The notes beneath the pieces are model-generated. The model was not told where the DNA came from. It saw only the letters and a list, made by a program, of their open reading frames with translations, and searched no databases. From Collybiopsis luxurians FD-317 M1 (Eukaryota > Basidiomycota > Agaricomycetes > Agaricales > Omphalotaceae): a stretch of DNA of 64,000 bases. Where the stretch lies: the NCBI GenBank assembly GCA_000827265.1, contig KN834753.1:216686-280685 (forward strand). The letters run 5' to 3'. This document shows, piece after piece, positions 20,000 through 31,768 of the stretch (position 1 is its first letter; each line of letters opens with the position of its first letter). Made by a program: the position numbers and the translations under genes.

Positions 20000-22439
20000 A
20001 TGCGTTCCATCTTGTCTGGCTTGGTTATTTTCACGTCACTGGTTCTTGCTCTCCCTTCCCGTCGAGAGAGCACTTACCGAGTGAAGGAAACAGTTAATCC
20101 TCCTCGAGGCTGGGAAATCCACAGCGTTCCTCCACCGAACCACAGGCTCGAGCTGAAGATCGGTCTTCCTCAGCCAAATTTTGATACACTCGTGGAGCAC
20201 TTGTACGAAGTGTCAGACCCGACTCACTCTCGCTATGGTCAGCATTTGTCCAAGGAAGAGGTCGAGGCACTCGTCGCTCCTCATCCAGAGAGCATTGACC
20301 TGGTGAGTGACTGGCTGGCCTCCCACGGAATTGAGGAGAAGGAAATGTCCCCGGCCAACGACTGGATTACTGTTCACATACCTGTGAGACTTGCGGAAAA
20401 ACTGCTTGACACGGTACGCGTGCTCGCTATAATTATCATCAAAAGTTGGTTGACGCCTTCTGAATAGACGTATCACGTTTGGAAGCATGGTCCAAGTGGA
20501 GAGGCGATTGTGCGCACCACAAGCTTCAGTCTCCCCGCTTACTTGCATGATCATGTTGACGTGATTCAACCGACTACGATGTTCGCGCGTCCGAGGAGTT
20601 TCAAGTCCACCGTTCATCGCTTCGACAAAGCAACTGGACAAGTTGTTGAAGAAACCAATACTCCGATCGTTAGTGCTTCCGGTGTATCTGTCGACCCTAG
20701 TTGCAATACTACAGTCACCGTCACATGCTTGAAGCAACTGTACAATGCTGTTGGCGTTACTCCGTCTGCCCATGTTAACAACTCCATCGGAATCACTGGT
20801 TACCTGGAGCAGTTCGCAAACTTCCAGGACCTACAAGCTTTCTATGCCGATCAAGTTCCGGAAGCAGTAAATACTAGCTTCAAAGTTATTCCAGTAGCTG
20901 GTAAGCCCGGACGAAATGCACTGTACGTTGGATCGGACTTACTTTATGCGCACAGGTGGTTTGAACAACCAGACTCTTTCTGAAGCCGGAGATGAGGCAG
21001 ATCTTGACGTCGAATTTGCCTTTGGCCTCACATTCCCCATTCCTGCAAGTGGCTTATCCTCTCATTCACCAAGAACTGCTTCTCATTCAAAACGGAATTC
21101 TTAGGGCACCTTTTGGACGACAGGTGGAAGTCCACCATTTATTCCGGATCTGGACACTCCTGCGAATACAAATGAGCCTTACATCTCCGTATGTCGACTG
21201 TAGTTGTCTTAAAAGTCACTAAATTTAACCGCACACGCAGTGGTTGAACTTTGTCTTGGCTCAAGATGAGGTTCCATGGGTGATATCGACAAGGTGAGAA
21301 TGTGCAGATAATATCCCTATGCGTGTTTTTGACCTCTCCTTGTAGTTACGGGGATGATGAGCAGACTGGTAGGTGTTTTTCCGTTCTCTGATTATGCATT
21401 CTCTGACTCTTCAACATCCAGTCCCCGAGAGCTATGCGATACGTTCTTGTAATGGTTTTGCTCAGTTGGGTACGTGCTTCTGATGGTTTTACACGCAGAA
21501 TGCTCTAAGTAGCTGTCCAAATTTCAGGTGCTCGAGGTGTCTCCATGACCTTCTCAAGTGGTGATGGGGGCGTAGGAGATGGGAATCCTGATCCCGCCAA
21601 CCAGACCTGTATCACCAACGATGGAAAGAATAAAACCGAGTTCCTTCCCTTATTCCCAGCGTCTTGTCCTTTGTGCGTCGTTCGACTCTCTGAAGTAATT
21701 CTTTCTCATTAACCCCGTCCCAGCGTAACTGGTGTCGGAGGTACCATCCACGTCCCGGAGGTCGCAGTCTTCTTTTCAGGAGGTATATTCTATGAACGCT
21801 TGGCACTCGCATTACCTAAATGCAAACTTTCTAGGCGGATTCTCAAATTACTTCCCTCGGCCATCGTATCAAGACGCCGCTGTTAACAAGTTTTTAGCAA
21901 AATTCCCTAACGGAAAATATGAAGGCCTATTCAATCGGTTAGTTACCCTTGCTATCTTTGTAGATCTCCGCTGACGTCTATCTTTCTAATTAGTCAAGGA
22001 AGGGTAGGAAACTTAAAGTTTAATCTGAGCATTCCACTAACTGCACTACCAGGCTATTCCTGACGTTGCCGCTCAAGCTGACAACTTCCAAGTGGTGATT
22101 GGTGGAGAAACTGGTCTTATAGGTGGAACATCTGCAGCTTCGCCTACGTTTGCGGGCTTTGTCGCTCTCCTAAACGACGCAAGACTCAAAGCCGGCAAGT
22201 CAAGCCTTGGATTCCTCAATCCGCTGTTCTACTCGGATGCAGTCAGTGGATTCAATGACATCACGGTTGGAAACAATCCAGGGTGTGGTACCGAGGGATT
22301 CAATGCGACTGTTGGATGGGATCCTGGTAAGTTGATATTTTCAGTGCGTCACTCTCAAGCACTGACGTATGTGCTAGTTACTGGACTTGGTACGCCTGAT
22401 TTCGGGAAACTGAGGGATATAGTGTTGAATCTTTACTAA
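20000..22439 (+). CDS. secreted sedolisin (S53) peptidase, TPP1-like
   Basis: The start at 20000 gives a clear signal peptide ([20 protein letters not shown]). A pro-kumamolisin activation domain follows ([17 protein letters not shown] start; [20 protein letters not shown]). The catalytic domain shows [16 protein letters not shown], the Glu/Asp pair of the S53 charge relay in DEADLDVEF, the oxyanion Asp in SSGDGGVG, and the nucleophile Ser in [13 protein letters not shown]. The C-terminal calcium site lies in [13 protein letters not shown] and GWDPVTGLGTP. All catalytic residues of an acid-active tripeptidyl or endopeptidase are present. About ten introns, several around 50 nt, are clustered in the second half (20900-22070). 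Mushrooms and other fungi secrete several of these enzymes for protein breakdown at low pH. The exact specificity cannot be read from sequence. Confidence 0.93.
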
Positions 22440-22624
22440 AAAAAATTACGAGTTGAGATGTTTGCAATGTTTTATGTAGATACATGATGTATTTTTGTAC
22501 GATGTATAGCAATTGGTTGAACGGTTTTGGCAACGAAATGACTAAATTTGGAAAGGTGATATGATAATTACATAACTGGACGGCTTGCTTGATTCGTCGC
22601 CTCGGCCAAACTTGGCAACATGCC

Positions 22625-24917
22625 ATGTCGTTCACCTTCCACTGGCCTCGATTTTCAGACCAGTTCCACTACGATGCCATACAGATGCTCAATAATGCCC
22701 TCAATAAAGGAAACAAACCACCGGTCATAGCAGACAAGATAGAAGTCGTAGAATTGCAAATGGGAACCAAAGTCAGTGGTATCGGGGTATCTCGCTTTTG
22801 AAATCCTTACCCGCGTTTTCAGCCCCCGGATCTGGAAATACGTGAAATTGGCGAGCTCACTGTGGACCAGTTTCGGGGAATTTTTCGTCTTTCGTACGAA
22901 GGGGATGCGCTTATAGTTTTGAAGACGAAAGTCCAGGTGCGATCCAATTTCCGTATTCCTTTAAAAGTTTTCTGACAATCAGTAACAGGCCAACCCTTTG
23001 AACCATAAACAACCCGACATTCATCTCATGTCCGGGTCAAAAGGAATGCTTGCTGCCAGGCAGCCACTTGTCGTTCCAATGCATCTCCGTCTGTCCAATT
23101 TCAAGCTGCGGTCGATCGTCGTGCTTGTGGTCTCAAAGCAGAAAGGAATCACGCTTGTTTTTAAGACGGATCCATTACAAAATGTCGATATCAACAGTAC
23201 TTTCGACTCGATAGCAGTAATACAAAAATTTATTCAACGTGAAATCGAAGGTCAGCTTAGGCAGATGTTTAGGGAAGATCTGCCGGGCATTATCCACCGA
23301 CTCAGTCAGCAATGGATCAAAGCCAAAGTCGAAGCACCTTACCTTACCAAGCGAAATCCAGCTCCTACAGCTCCTCCTCCTACACCCTCACCCTCATTTA
23401 GTCCCCTCCCCGAACCTCATGCGATCCCTGCTCCTTTGTCATTTGACAATGTCGCTGGCTTGCCGTCAGCACCTCTGCCTCCGTATCTCCCCTCCACTCA
23501 CTCTTTTGCTCCCGGGAGTCTAAGCCTGCCTCATCCCCGTTCTGCTTACTCGGGCGTAACCGGGACCACACGGCGTTCAGTAGCTCAATCGAAAACTACT
23601 CCTCCCTCTCCTCCGGATGATGCTTCCAGCACGTTTCCTGACCTCGAAAACTTCGACCCAACCTACGGACTACGCCCGGAAGGTCTTCCGAATAAGAGCG
23701 TCTTTAAAGGGTTCCAGAACTTGTTCACACCCAATCGAGGTCTTGCGGACCTCACTGAAGAAACCAACGACTCAGATAATGAACCCCTCCATGATTACGA
23801 TGATTCGACCACGTACGACATGGTCGACTGGGATGAAGGTGTGCCTGGGTTTGCCAGTGCAGCAAGCTACACGGAACCTTCAGTTGATCATGGTGTCGAG
23901 TATGAGACCATTCCTGCTGTCGGCGGAGGTAGTATTGTTCGGCCTCGCGTGGTACACTCGCAGTCCATGGTTCAAGACACCCAGAGTCCGTTACCTTCTT
24001 CGAGGCGCCTAAGCCGGCGTTCGACAGATTCCGTGTTCTCACCGCTTCATGCTGGAATGGTTCTGGGTCCATCTGGTACACGACTGCCAGGCTATAATCC
24101 CTATTTTTCTGAATCAGCTACTGGCCTGGCTAGTTCATCTGCAAACCCTGCAGCTCCGCATAGTGCTCCTCCATTTTTATCGCGATCCAACTCTGGTAGA
24201 CCCGTCACACCGGATAGTATGGAAACTCAACCATCTTATTCCAGTGGAGATAATACACAATCCCTACTAACGCCCCAGGAAGGAGAACCAGTTCAAGTTC
24301 CTATTTCTGCTCATTCCTCCCGCTCCCGCCGACCATCCATTTCTTCCAATCATGGCAATTTCCTATCCAGTTCTCCCCCCAATCATAATGCTCTCTACGA
24401 TATGGAAGACGGTACACCAAAAATTATCCTTCGGCCGTCACCTTTGAATAATTCCCTTCACCAACTATCCACCTTGAGCCACTCCAATCATACACTTTCT
24501 CCGTACACTCGATCTCTTGAGCACTTTACAGTGCGTAGTGTCCCTCCTCGCTATGCACGTGGCAATTCGGCTTCGCTAAACACGGATCGCCAGCCCGTTA
24601 AGGCGAAACGGAAGAGAATCTATCATCTCGGTGGTCAGAAGGGCAAATTGTCATCGTCCTTACCTCTGCAGCCGCCCTCCTCCTCCGATCCACACTACCC
24701 TTCGAGTCCAGGCGGGGTAGAGTCTGAATTTGACATTGATGTATCCGACATGGATCGTTATTTCCGGGCGCACAACGATATTGATCAGAAAAATCACAGC
24801 CAGCTTCCCCAGTCAAGTCAGACGTCTCAGCGTCCCGGCGGCGTCGATCCTTTCAGCCCTCCGAACATTCATCCCCATCATTTTCGGCTACGGTCTTCAT
24901 ACATTCATCCAGAATAG
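22625..24917 (+). CDS. MDM34: Mdm34, outer-membrane subunit of the ERMES ER-mitochondria tether
   Basis: Exons 22625-22771, 22823-22936 and 22989-24917 encode a protein of about 730 residues. The first 200 residues are the SMP lipid-transfer domain, almost textbook Mdm34: [20 protein letters not shown] at the start, then [38 protein letters not shown], and [20 protein letters not shown]. The remaining 500 residues are Pro/Ser-rich and probably disordered, the usual layout in basidiomycetes. Mdm34 pairs with Mmm1, Mdm12 and Mdm10 to move phospholipids between ER and mitochondria. The start at 22625 is fixed by family conservation of the first residues. Confidence 0.97.
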
Positions 24918-25295
24918 GTTCTTTTTTGTTCTTTTTTTGTGTTGGCCCTGAGCGTGGAGTGCATATTTTCTGGAAAATTCTGATTTTTCCACTGTTATCT
25001 CTTACCCATCTCAATTGCATTTTTTTTTTTGTATTATCATTATTTCTGGCACTTTCTTTGCTTTTATTCTCTGTTCTGATTCATTGTGTATGGATTACTG
25101 GATCATAGGCTTCCGACATGGGGGCCAACATGTAAGGGGGTTTGACCTCAAAATCCTGCGGCCAGCCAAAAAAATGGGAATTTTATGGTGGTCATCAGTA
25201 GCTAAATTAGGTCGATTGACCGTTAATACCTACATCAACTGTATGATAAAAAGAAGTTGTTAGCCAATGATGATGCGTAGGTATGGAGATAATGC
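24918..25295. other. convergent 3' intergenic spacer
   Basis: T-rich region between the MDM34 and Virilizer-like 3' ends. It may contain a short last exon of the Virilizer-like gene (25207-25238, minus strand) if a GTACGT...CTAAC...CAG intron at 25239-25318 is used. Confidence 0.4.
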
Positions 25296-28200
25296 TCAAA
25301 ATGGTGAACATGACGTACCATGCATGCTGGGAAGTCTGCTCGTGTTCTGCCTTGCGACCGCTGATTGTCGCAGCTCACGGAAATCATTATTGAGGTAGGT
25401 TTTCGTTAAACCTATTGCTGCAGGGGAACGCAAAAGGGCTGCAGGCGGTGAAATTACTAGACCAAGGACATCTGGGATGATATTTCGAGTCGGGGTAGAG
25501 GGCACGGTTTGGGTGGATGATGGTACCAGGATATCTTGAAGCTCTTGTAAAGAGAGCTGTAGGGTATCTGGGAGTTTCATATTAGGTGGAACGATAGGTT
25601 CATCTTCGTCCACACTGAGTCTGGAGCGCACATTGTCCAAAGCTCCAGCTTGATCATTGGATAGCGCAGCTGACAAGGTATCGTAGATCGTTGTCAAGGT
25701 TTCCACCTTGATCCCACAAAGAACTGTCAGTCTCATATCTGGAGGCTGAGCAGTCAGCCACTCCAGAAGCGAAAGAACAGTGGAACTGTTATCGACAGAT
25801 AGTTCTTCCACTCTGATAGCAGCCAAAGCTTCACCCAACTCAAGCCGAAGCACGCTCGAGTCAATAGCTTCGGGAGACAATCCCTTCAACACAGTGAGTA
25901 ATCTTGACCATAATGCGAAATTGAATTCATCTCGGTGTCTCTGGGATGCTCTCAGAGAGCAGACCACCAATGCAAATCTGAACCTGCCACTATCGTCATC
26001 GAGCCCCTCATCGCAGTGCGACAAGAGCGTTTCCACGACCGCATCTAAATGAGGAGACTCAACTCGAGTCGCTAGCAAGTCCGTCAAGGATGCTGCGAGA
26101 TGGCTCGACGCTTCGGGAACATCCTTCATCGTCCCAAAGAACCAGCTCAACATATCCGATCCCGCCTGGAGCATATACCCAACCAAGCGTATATGCATGC
26201 CAATCTGGTACAACAAGACTGCCACCTGAGTTGTCGTATCGATATGGTTCACGCTGTGATTAACCAATGACAAAAGCATCTTTCCGCACCGCTCGAGGAG
26301 TTTCAACTCCTCAATGAACATCCACTCTGCTATCCCCACCAAATTGTTCGTATCCAACCTTACTAGGCGGCGGAGAAAGTGGACCTTGTTTTCCACATCC
26401 AGTTGCCGGAAAAAGTCTTGCATCTGTTCGAGTACATTCGGAAGCACTTCCGTCACCCAGTGCTCCTTCTCCTTCTCGCGCTCTGCATCATCTTCCAGCG
26501 TCACACTGGAGCTTGACTCGGGCAAGATATGATCGATCAGAGCAAACATTTGCAAGAGATGATAGGCTGGATCCCTACCCGAGCCCGTTACGATGTGCTT
26601 CAACAGCACACTCATCACAATTTCTGCTCCGCTTTTTTTGGAAGGTTCGATGATGATACGTCCGGATATAGTGACTTTTCGAACAAATTCTAGACAGGCC
26701 TGACGGGCGGATTGAGCAGAGACACAGGCAGGTGTTCCTTGGGCGTATATGGTGTCGGCAGCGTCGGTACAAGCAAAAACGTCCGCAACGCTACGAACAA
26801 GAGAACGTAACGTATATGAGGTAAGGGAGAAGGACAATGTGGAAGATGCTCCTCCAGAGGACGAGTGAACGGACGGGACAAGGATTAGATGGAGGAGAAG
26901 CGAGAGAATCTCTTCCGCTAGCCGGAAAAGCTGAGATAGAACCTGAGAAAGCGAGGCGGCTGTCAAAGGTTGCTGTGGGTTTTGCTGTGGCGCTGGGAAG
27001 GGTGAACTAATGAGGAAATGACCATTCAAATCCTGAGCAACTTCAGTTAAGAGATCCGCCAGACGAGGAATCAAAGCCATTGAATGTTCATCCCAGATTG
27101 TTTCCAAAACATTCCAGTCCCCTTTCTGAGCATCCTCTGTCAACTCCCTCTCCACTAACGCGACACTCACTCGGAGAGTCCTAAGACGACGATATGACAA
27201 CGGGTGGGCGCTGGGACGAGTAAGTTCTTCAATGGCTGCAGGTAAGCCATCTTCAACAACTAGAGCAATTTTCCGCATCGAAAGTCGGTCGTTTTCACTA
27301 ATGTGTGACAACGGCTGCTGAAGTGAGAGAATGGTTTGGACTAAGTCATCGTTCAAAGCGGCACTTGGCTCGTCAAGGAGGTCAGATAGAATCTGTTCAC
27401 CGAATATACCGGATTTCCGGGGTGCACTGTCATTGCTGGTAATCCATTTGAGGCGGAGGGTGAACTGACGAAGCAGGAGGAGGTAGTTTACGATCTAGCG
27501 AATTTGAGATACTTTGTAAATACAGTCCATAGATACTCACCTCCCGATAGCCATCTGTGGTTTGCCAGAGTCTCAGTACTCCCAACGCTCTTTCACGACA
27601 AACATCGTTCCCTAAACTGTCAGACCAAGCCCAGACGGCCAACACACTAGCGACGCCAATAAAGGTTCGCACAAAGGCAATAAACTCGTCATGAGACACT
27701 GCTCCCCCAAGACCCGTTCCTCCCCAACTGCCAATGTTGTTCTTCACGAAAAGCCTCGGATATGCACTGATCGGGTTAGCAACGGTTGGATTGTCGGCAA
27801 GTTTCATAGTTAAATCTGCGTGCCCGGTCATACTTGCCAGCCATATTCCTAGGCTTTGTTCTCCTGAGCCAAAGTCTCGTAACATTGCAGTGGCGCCTGA
27901 AAAATCTGCCATCGTATTCGAAAGCGCATCCTCAAAGAGATCCCACGCCTCTAAACGCGTGGCAAGACGCTCGGCCGCTTGTTTAGCTGTTTTCGTTTGT
28001 GCGGCATTGGCTGAGGATTGAACTTCGGTGAGAGTCGCAAGGAAGGTATCAGTATGGAGAAATCGTGCAATGTCTGCATTCGCAGACGCATCGAGAAGAT
28101 TTGAAAGCGTGTCTTCATCTAGCGACTGGGCGTCAAAGACATTACTCGGTTCAATCACTTGCTAAAGTAAAAATTGAACATGGTATGGGAATGAAATACG

Positions 28201-29221
28201 TATGAGAGCTTACACACAGAGCCAGAGCTAAGGAAGGACGTTGAGAAGCTGAAAGTTTGAACAGTTTGGCTATCTGAAATGCCTGGTTGTTGGTCTTGGG
28301 CCCTAGACTGTCCGCCACGATCTGCGCGAATTTCGTTAGTGTGTCTTCCGATACCGTGTCTGAAACTGGTCTGGACATTGCATCCAACGTCGACTCGAGA
28401 TCGAAATTGGCTTCCTCTTCTTCCTCCTGAGCAATGTCTTCATCTGTTTTGATGTAACTTTGGAAAATTTCCCTATCAAAATCCACGAAAAGGTAAGGAA
28501 ATTCCGGATCATCCCAATCATCATTGTCTGGTTTCAGACAGAACATCAGCTTAGTGATGAGTGAAAGTGGAGGGGGGTCGTCTAGAAGCGAAAGAAGATT
28601 CCGGGCAAGGAAAGTAGGGTCAGCAGAGTTTGCTGGATTAATGGACGAGGGCAATGTTCGCGTTTCTACTGAGGGAACTGGATTTAATGCTGAGTTGGCA
28701 ATGCCCTCTACTGACTGAGAAGCATCGGAAGACTCTGACACGACCTGCCCATAAATTGCAAGTGAAAGAGCGTCGAATTGGCCTTTGACTATCATTAACC
28801 TTGTACCGTACTGTAATTTCATCAAAAATAAGTTGCGACTTGTAGATATTGCTTACCTCTGTACCTAAATCAACCGTAAAATCAACCTGGCCACCGGCAT
28901 ATGCAATTTTAGAGGGTACGAGTGCGTTGGCTGCCCGTTGCTTCTCTTTCGAGTCCGGTGAAGGTTGCTGTATCGGCTGCGCGTTAAAGTAGACATCCAG
29001 AAAGAATGATTCGGGTTCAGTTTCACTTATGGAAGCCGTCAGGATTAAGAGACGTGTTTGTACGATGGACATACCTGACAATAACTGGACACTGTTCGAA
29101 AGGCTTTGCACCTTTAGGAAATACACGAATACATGATACCCGGACAAGCTTGGTAAATCGAATTGCAGCAAGATTTGAAGGTCCTTCCGGTGCCAGCGTG
29201 CACCAGTGCAGTAATTTCATG
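25296..29221 (-). CDS. VIRMA: Virilizer-like subunit of the m6A mRNA methyltransferase complex
   Basis: Exons read from 29221 down join to roughly 1,240 residues. The first 130 match the Virilizer N-terminal domain: LAAIRFTKLVRVSCIRVFPK, then SFFLDVYFNAQP, and after an intron LMIVKGQFDALSLAIYG, the same three signature strands as in metazoan and plant Virilizer. The remainder is an all-helical, HEAT-like repeat scaffold without catalytic motifs (for example VHFLRRLVRLDTNNLVGIAE). Virilizer is the scaffold of the METTL3-associated complex that deposits m6A in nuclear pre-mRNA. Likely start ATG at 29221-29219 (MKLLHWCTLAPEG). The stop shown is at 25296; a good alternative intron would replace the last few residues and end at 25207. 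The N-terminal match is good; function is inferred from that family. Confidence 0.75.
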
Positions 29222-31010
29222 GACGATGAGCGGAGGAAACAGCTTGAGCGCTGAAGCTCTGAAGCGCGGATCAAAAATTGACAGTGCCAGTCGAGAAGCC
29301 GGCAGACGGCAACTATTGCTCGTTGCCGTCGACCTCTTTCACGCTTTCTTTTCACAACCCCAAAAGGCTTTGGGTAGTTGCAAGTTATTCATTAACTCGA
29401 TGCGGTATCTGGTTTGGAAATGGAAAGAGGGGAATGAATAACCGCGCACATCTGGAAAGGAAAGAAAAACTCGATGGGGACACCAGGCGGCTCAGAGACC
29501 ATTTTTCACCGCTTTTATAGCTTAACGTTCTACTGCCTCGCTGGGAGAGAAAGCTCCACACGTGAGTGGTTGTGAAAGTTATAGGCGAAGAAATTTTGCG
29601 GGGGGCCGAACGAGGAGGGAAGGTTATGGACTCCTTCCATTACAAGGCCTCGCTTCGCTCACTCAGTTACGGTGTACCCAATTATCGGACACTGATTTTT
29701 TGTTTATGATCTCCTGGACGCTGATATGATGCGTGTACCAGACAACTCCTGACAAGATCCTGGAAGTGGCAGAGGTGGGTGCGATTGTGGCACTGAGGAA
29801 AATGATATAGTATCTTGAGGGAGTGCCGAGTATGGCTCATATTCATAATCATACCTCCTCGCTGCATACCTTGCGATTGGCCTCCATTCCAATCAGTGTT
29901 TCTTTTGGCGACAGGCTTCGACAAAGATGGTCTCATACTTGAGGACTTTGATTGGTCTGGCAGAGATGGTGAGTATTATCCGACAGATGTCTCTATAGAC
30001 ACGAGTATGCAGATATAAAAAGGGAAGGCCTCAACAAGTAGCAACATGACCGTTTGTGCTCAAGTTGATGAGTACAAAGTTCCGAGCGTACTTGCCTTCT
30101 GATCAAATCTAAACCAATTTACCCGCCAACTATTTCCGTAACGAACTCGGGGTTGAATGATGCAGCTTGCTTTCGAAGGATTTACAGCAGCAGATAGGAA
30201 TCACTACGCAGATCCTGCTCAAAGTGAACTCCACTACAATAACGAGATATTTTGAAAAAGCAATATTAACCAGGGAAGTGCGAAATTCAAGCTTTAGAAG
30301 GAGTTTGAACAAGGTTTGAAAGGGTTTATACGAGACAAGAGACTGTCATCAAGGCAGCTTCAAGGTTTGATGCATCCGACCCAAACGAATAGTTCAGACA
30401 GCAATGTCATCCCCTTCCAGGCAGACTGGAGAGACGAAGTCGTCGATGATGACCATGACAAACCCGATGAGATAACAAATAGGTGACAGCTTCCTCACGT
30501 TTTCCCTGCCTCTACAGCCCTTTCAACCCGCCACATGTGGGACCCATGATTCTCACTCAGAGCATCCCCATTAGACGTTGGTCACCAGTGCCGACTTCGC
30601 CTTCGGTTGCGTGGGTCCCGGTGTGCAGGAGTACTAGTCCCGTAGGCCAAGCCTCGCAAAAGCCAATACCACAGCGCGGTTACGCCTCAAATGGGGGTTT
30701 GGTTTTTTTCTGATGTCTTCCTTCCCAACATTGGGACAGAGTGAACTGTTCGTCGTCGACCCTCCTTCAATATTTATTTTAATACTTATCAAGGTCTCTG
30801 ACCGAACTCTTCCCATCTCACATACATACATGCACATACACCTTAGCAGTGCTACCTGTAGTTACGATTTCCCCTGCGGATGCCCCTCCAAGAAAACAGC
30901 CAGAAATCGCAATGCGGTTCGCCATCCCGCTCCTTTTTAGTACTTAAAATCCTACTCTCCTGAATCCTGTGCATACCGGTATTATTGATTTGAATCTCAA
31001 GATACAGCAA
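29222..31010. other. gene-poor intergenic region
   Basis: Nearly 1.8 kb without an intact gene. A fragment at about 29915-30020 (+) reads LILEDFDWSGRDGEYYP and may be a kinase-like relic (see findings). Several short pyrimidine-rich stretches occur near 30480-30560. No inverted-end element was identified. Confidence 0.45.
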
Positions 31011-31117
31011 GCCCCCATTGTCTAATGGTTATGACGTCAGACTTCTACTCTAACGGGACATGAGAACCGTAGGAAACTAGTATCTGGAGGTTGCGGGTTC
31101 GAGTCCCGCTGGGGGTT
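31011..31117 (+). tRNA. tRNA-Arg (anticodon UCU) with a 34-nt intron
   Basis: The sequence folds as a tRNA: acceptor 5' strand GCCCCCA paired with TGGGGGT (G1-U72 wobble), a D arm with the A-box (TCTAATGGTTATGACG), and an anticodon arm whose 7-base loop is CTTCTAA after splicing. A T arm follows, GCGGG-TTCGAGT-CCCGC, containing the B-box GGTTCGAGTCC. The intron (about 31048-31081) sits one base 3' of the anticodon, the canonical eukaryotic position, giving a mature length of about 73 nt. The anticodon 34-36 is TCT, reading AGA. The discriminator base would be T. Confidence 0.88.
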
Positions 31118-31768
31118 TTGCAAAGATTTACTTGGTAATTTTTCTTGTTTTTCGATTCGGATTCGCTTGGAAGATTGTGCAGATGTGGGTTTTCTTATTT
31201 CTCGACTCGACTGCAATTAGAAAGGAGGGCTGGATACCTTGATCAGGCGTTTAACGTTGCGCCCGAGTCCCGCTGGGGCCCTGCTACAGTGCTAGGTCCA
31301 CGAGTCCCTTCCTGTTTGCACAACTCCTCTCCAACATTTACTTAGAGTTCGGGAAATTGAAAGTTCCTATACAAATCTGTGCTGCGTCGACGCTCTATGT
31401 AGCAGCACTGGTTTCATTATGACACGGTGTCCAATGTTCAAACGCAAGCAAGAGTCACACACCACGCACTAAGCAGAACTTTTCAATACTTACCTACTGT
31501 CTTCGTATTCAAGTGAACGTTCCAGTCGGAGATTGCCGCTTCAGTTGCTCTAGTAACTATGAAGGAGAAATCTACAGTACAACGCATGTTCGTATAATGG
31601 TTTACCGCTGAACGACACAGACGAATAGCGTAAGGTGCTAACGTATAATACGGTTCGATATTGATGTATAATGTTGAAGGAGAGAAAGAAAGTTGTGACA
31701 AAGTCCCAATATTCCAATGCGAAGACACCAATAAATGATAACATACATGTATGGTTAAATCAAAAAGT
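31118..31768. other. intergenic between the tRNA and CorA gene
   Basis: No gene seen. A 15-base string identical to the tRNA T-arm/acceptor junction (CGAGTCCCGCTGGGG) recurs at 31264-31278. The rest is AT-rich and is the CorA 3' flank. Confidence 0.45.
31264..31278 (+). other. 15-base tRNA 3'-half fragment
   Basis: Repeats the tRNA-Arg T-arm/acceptor bases CGAGTCCCGCTGGGG about 160 bases downstream of the tRNA gene. It is too short to be a gene. Confidence 0.4.
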
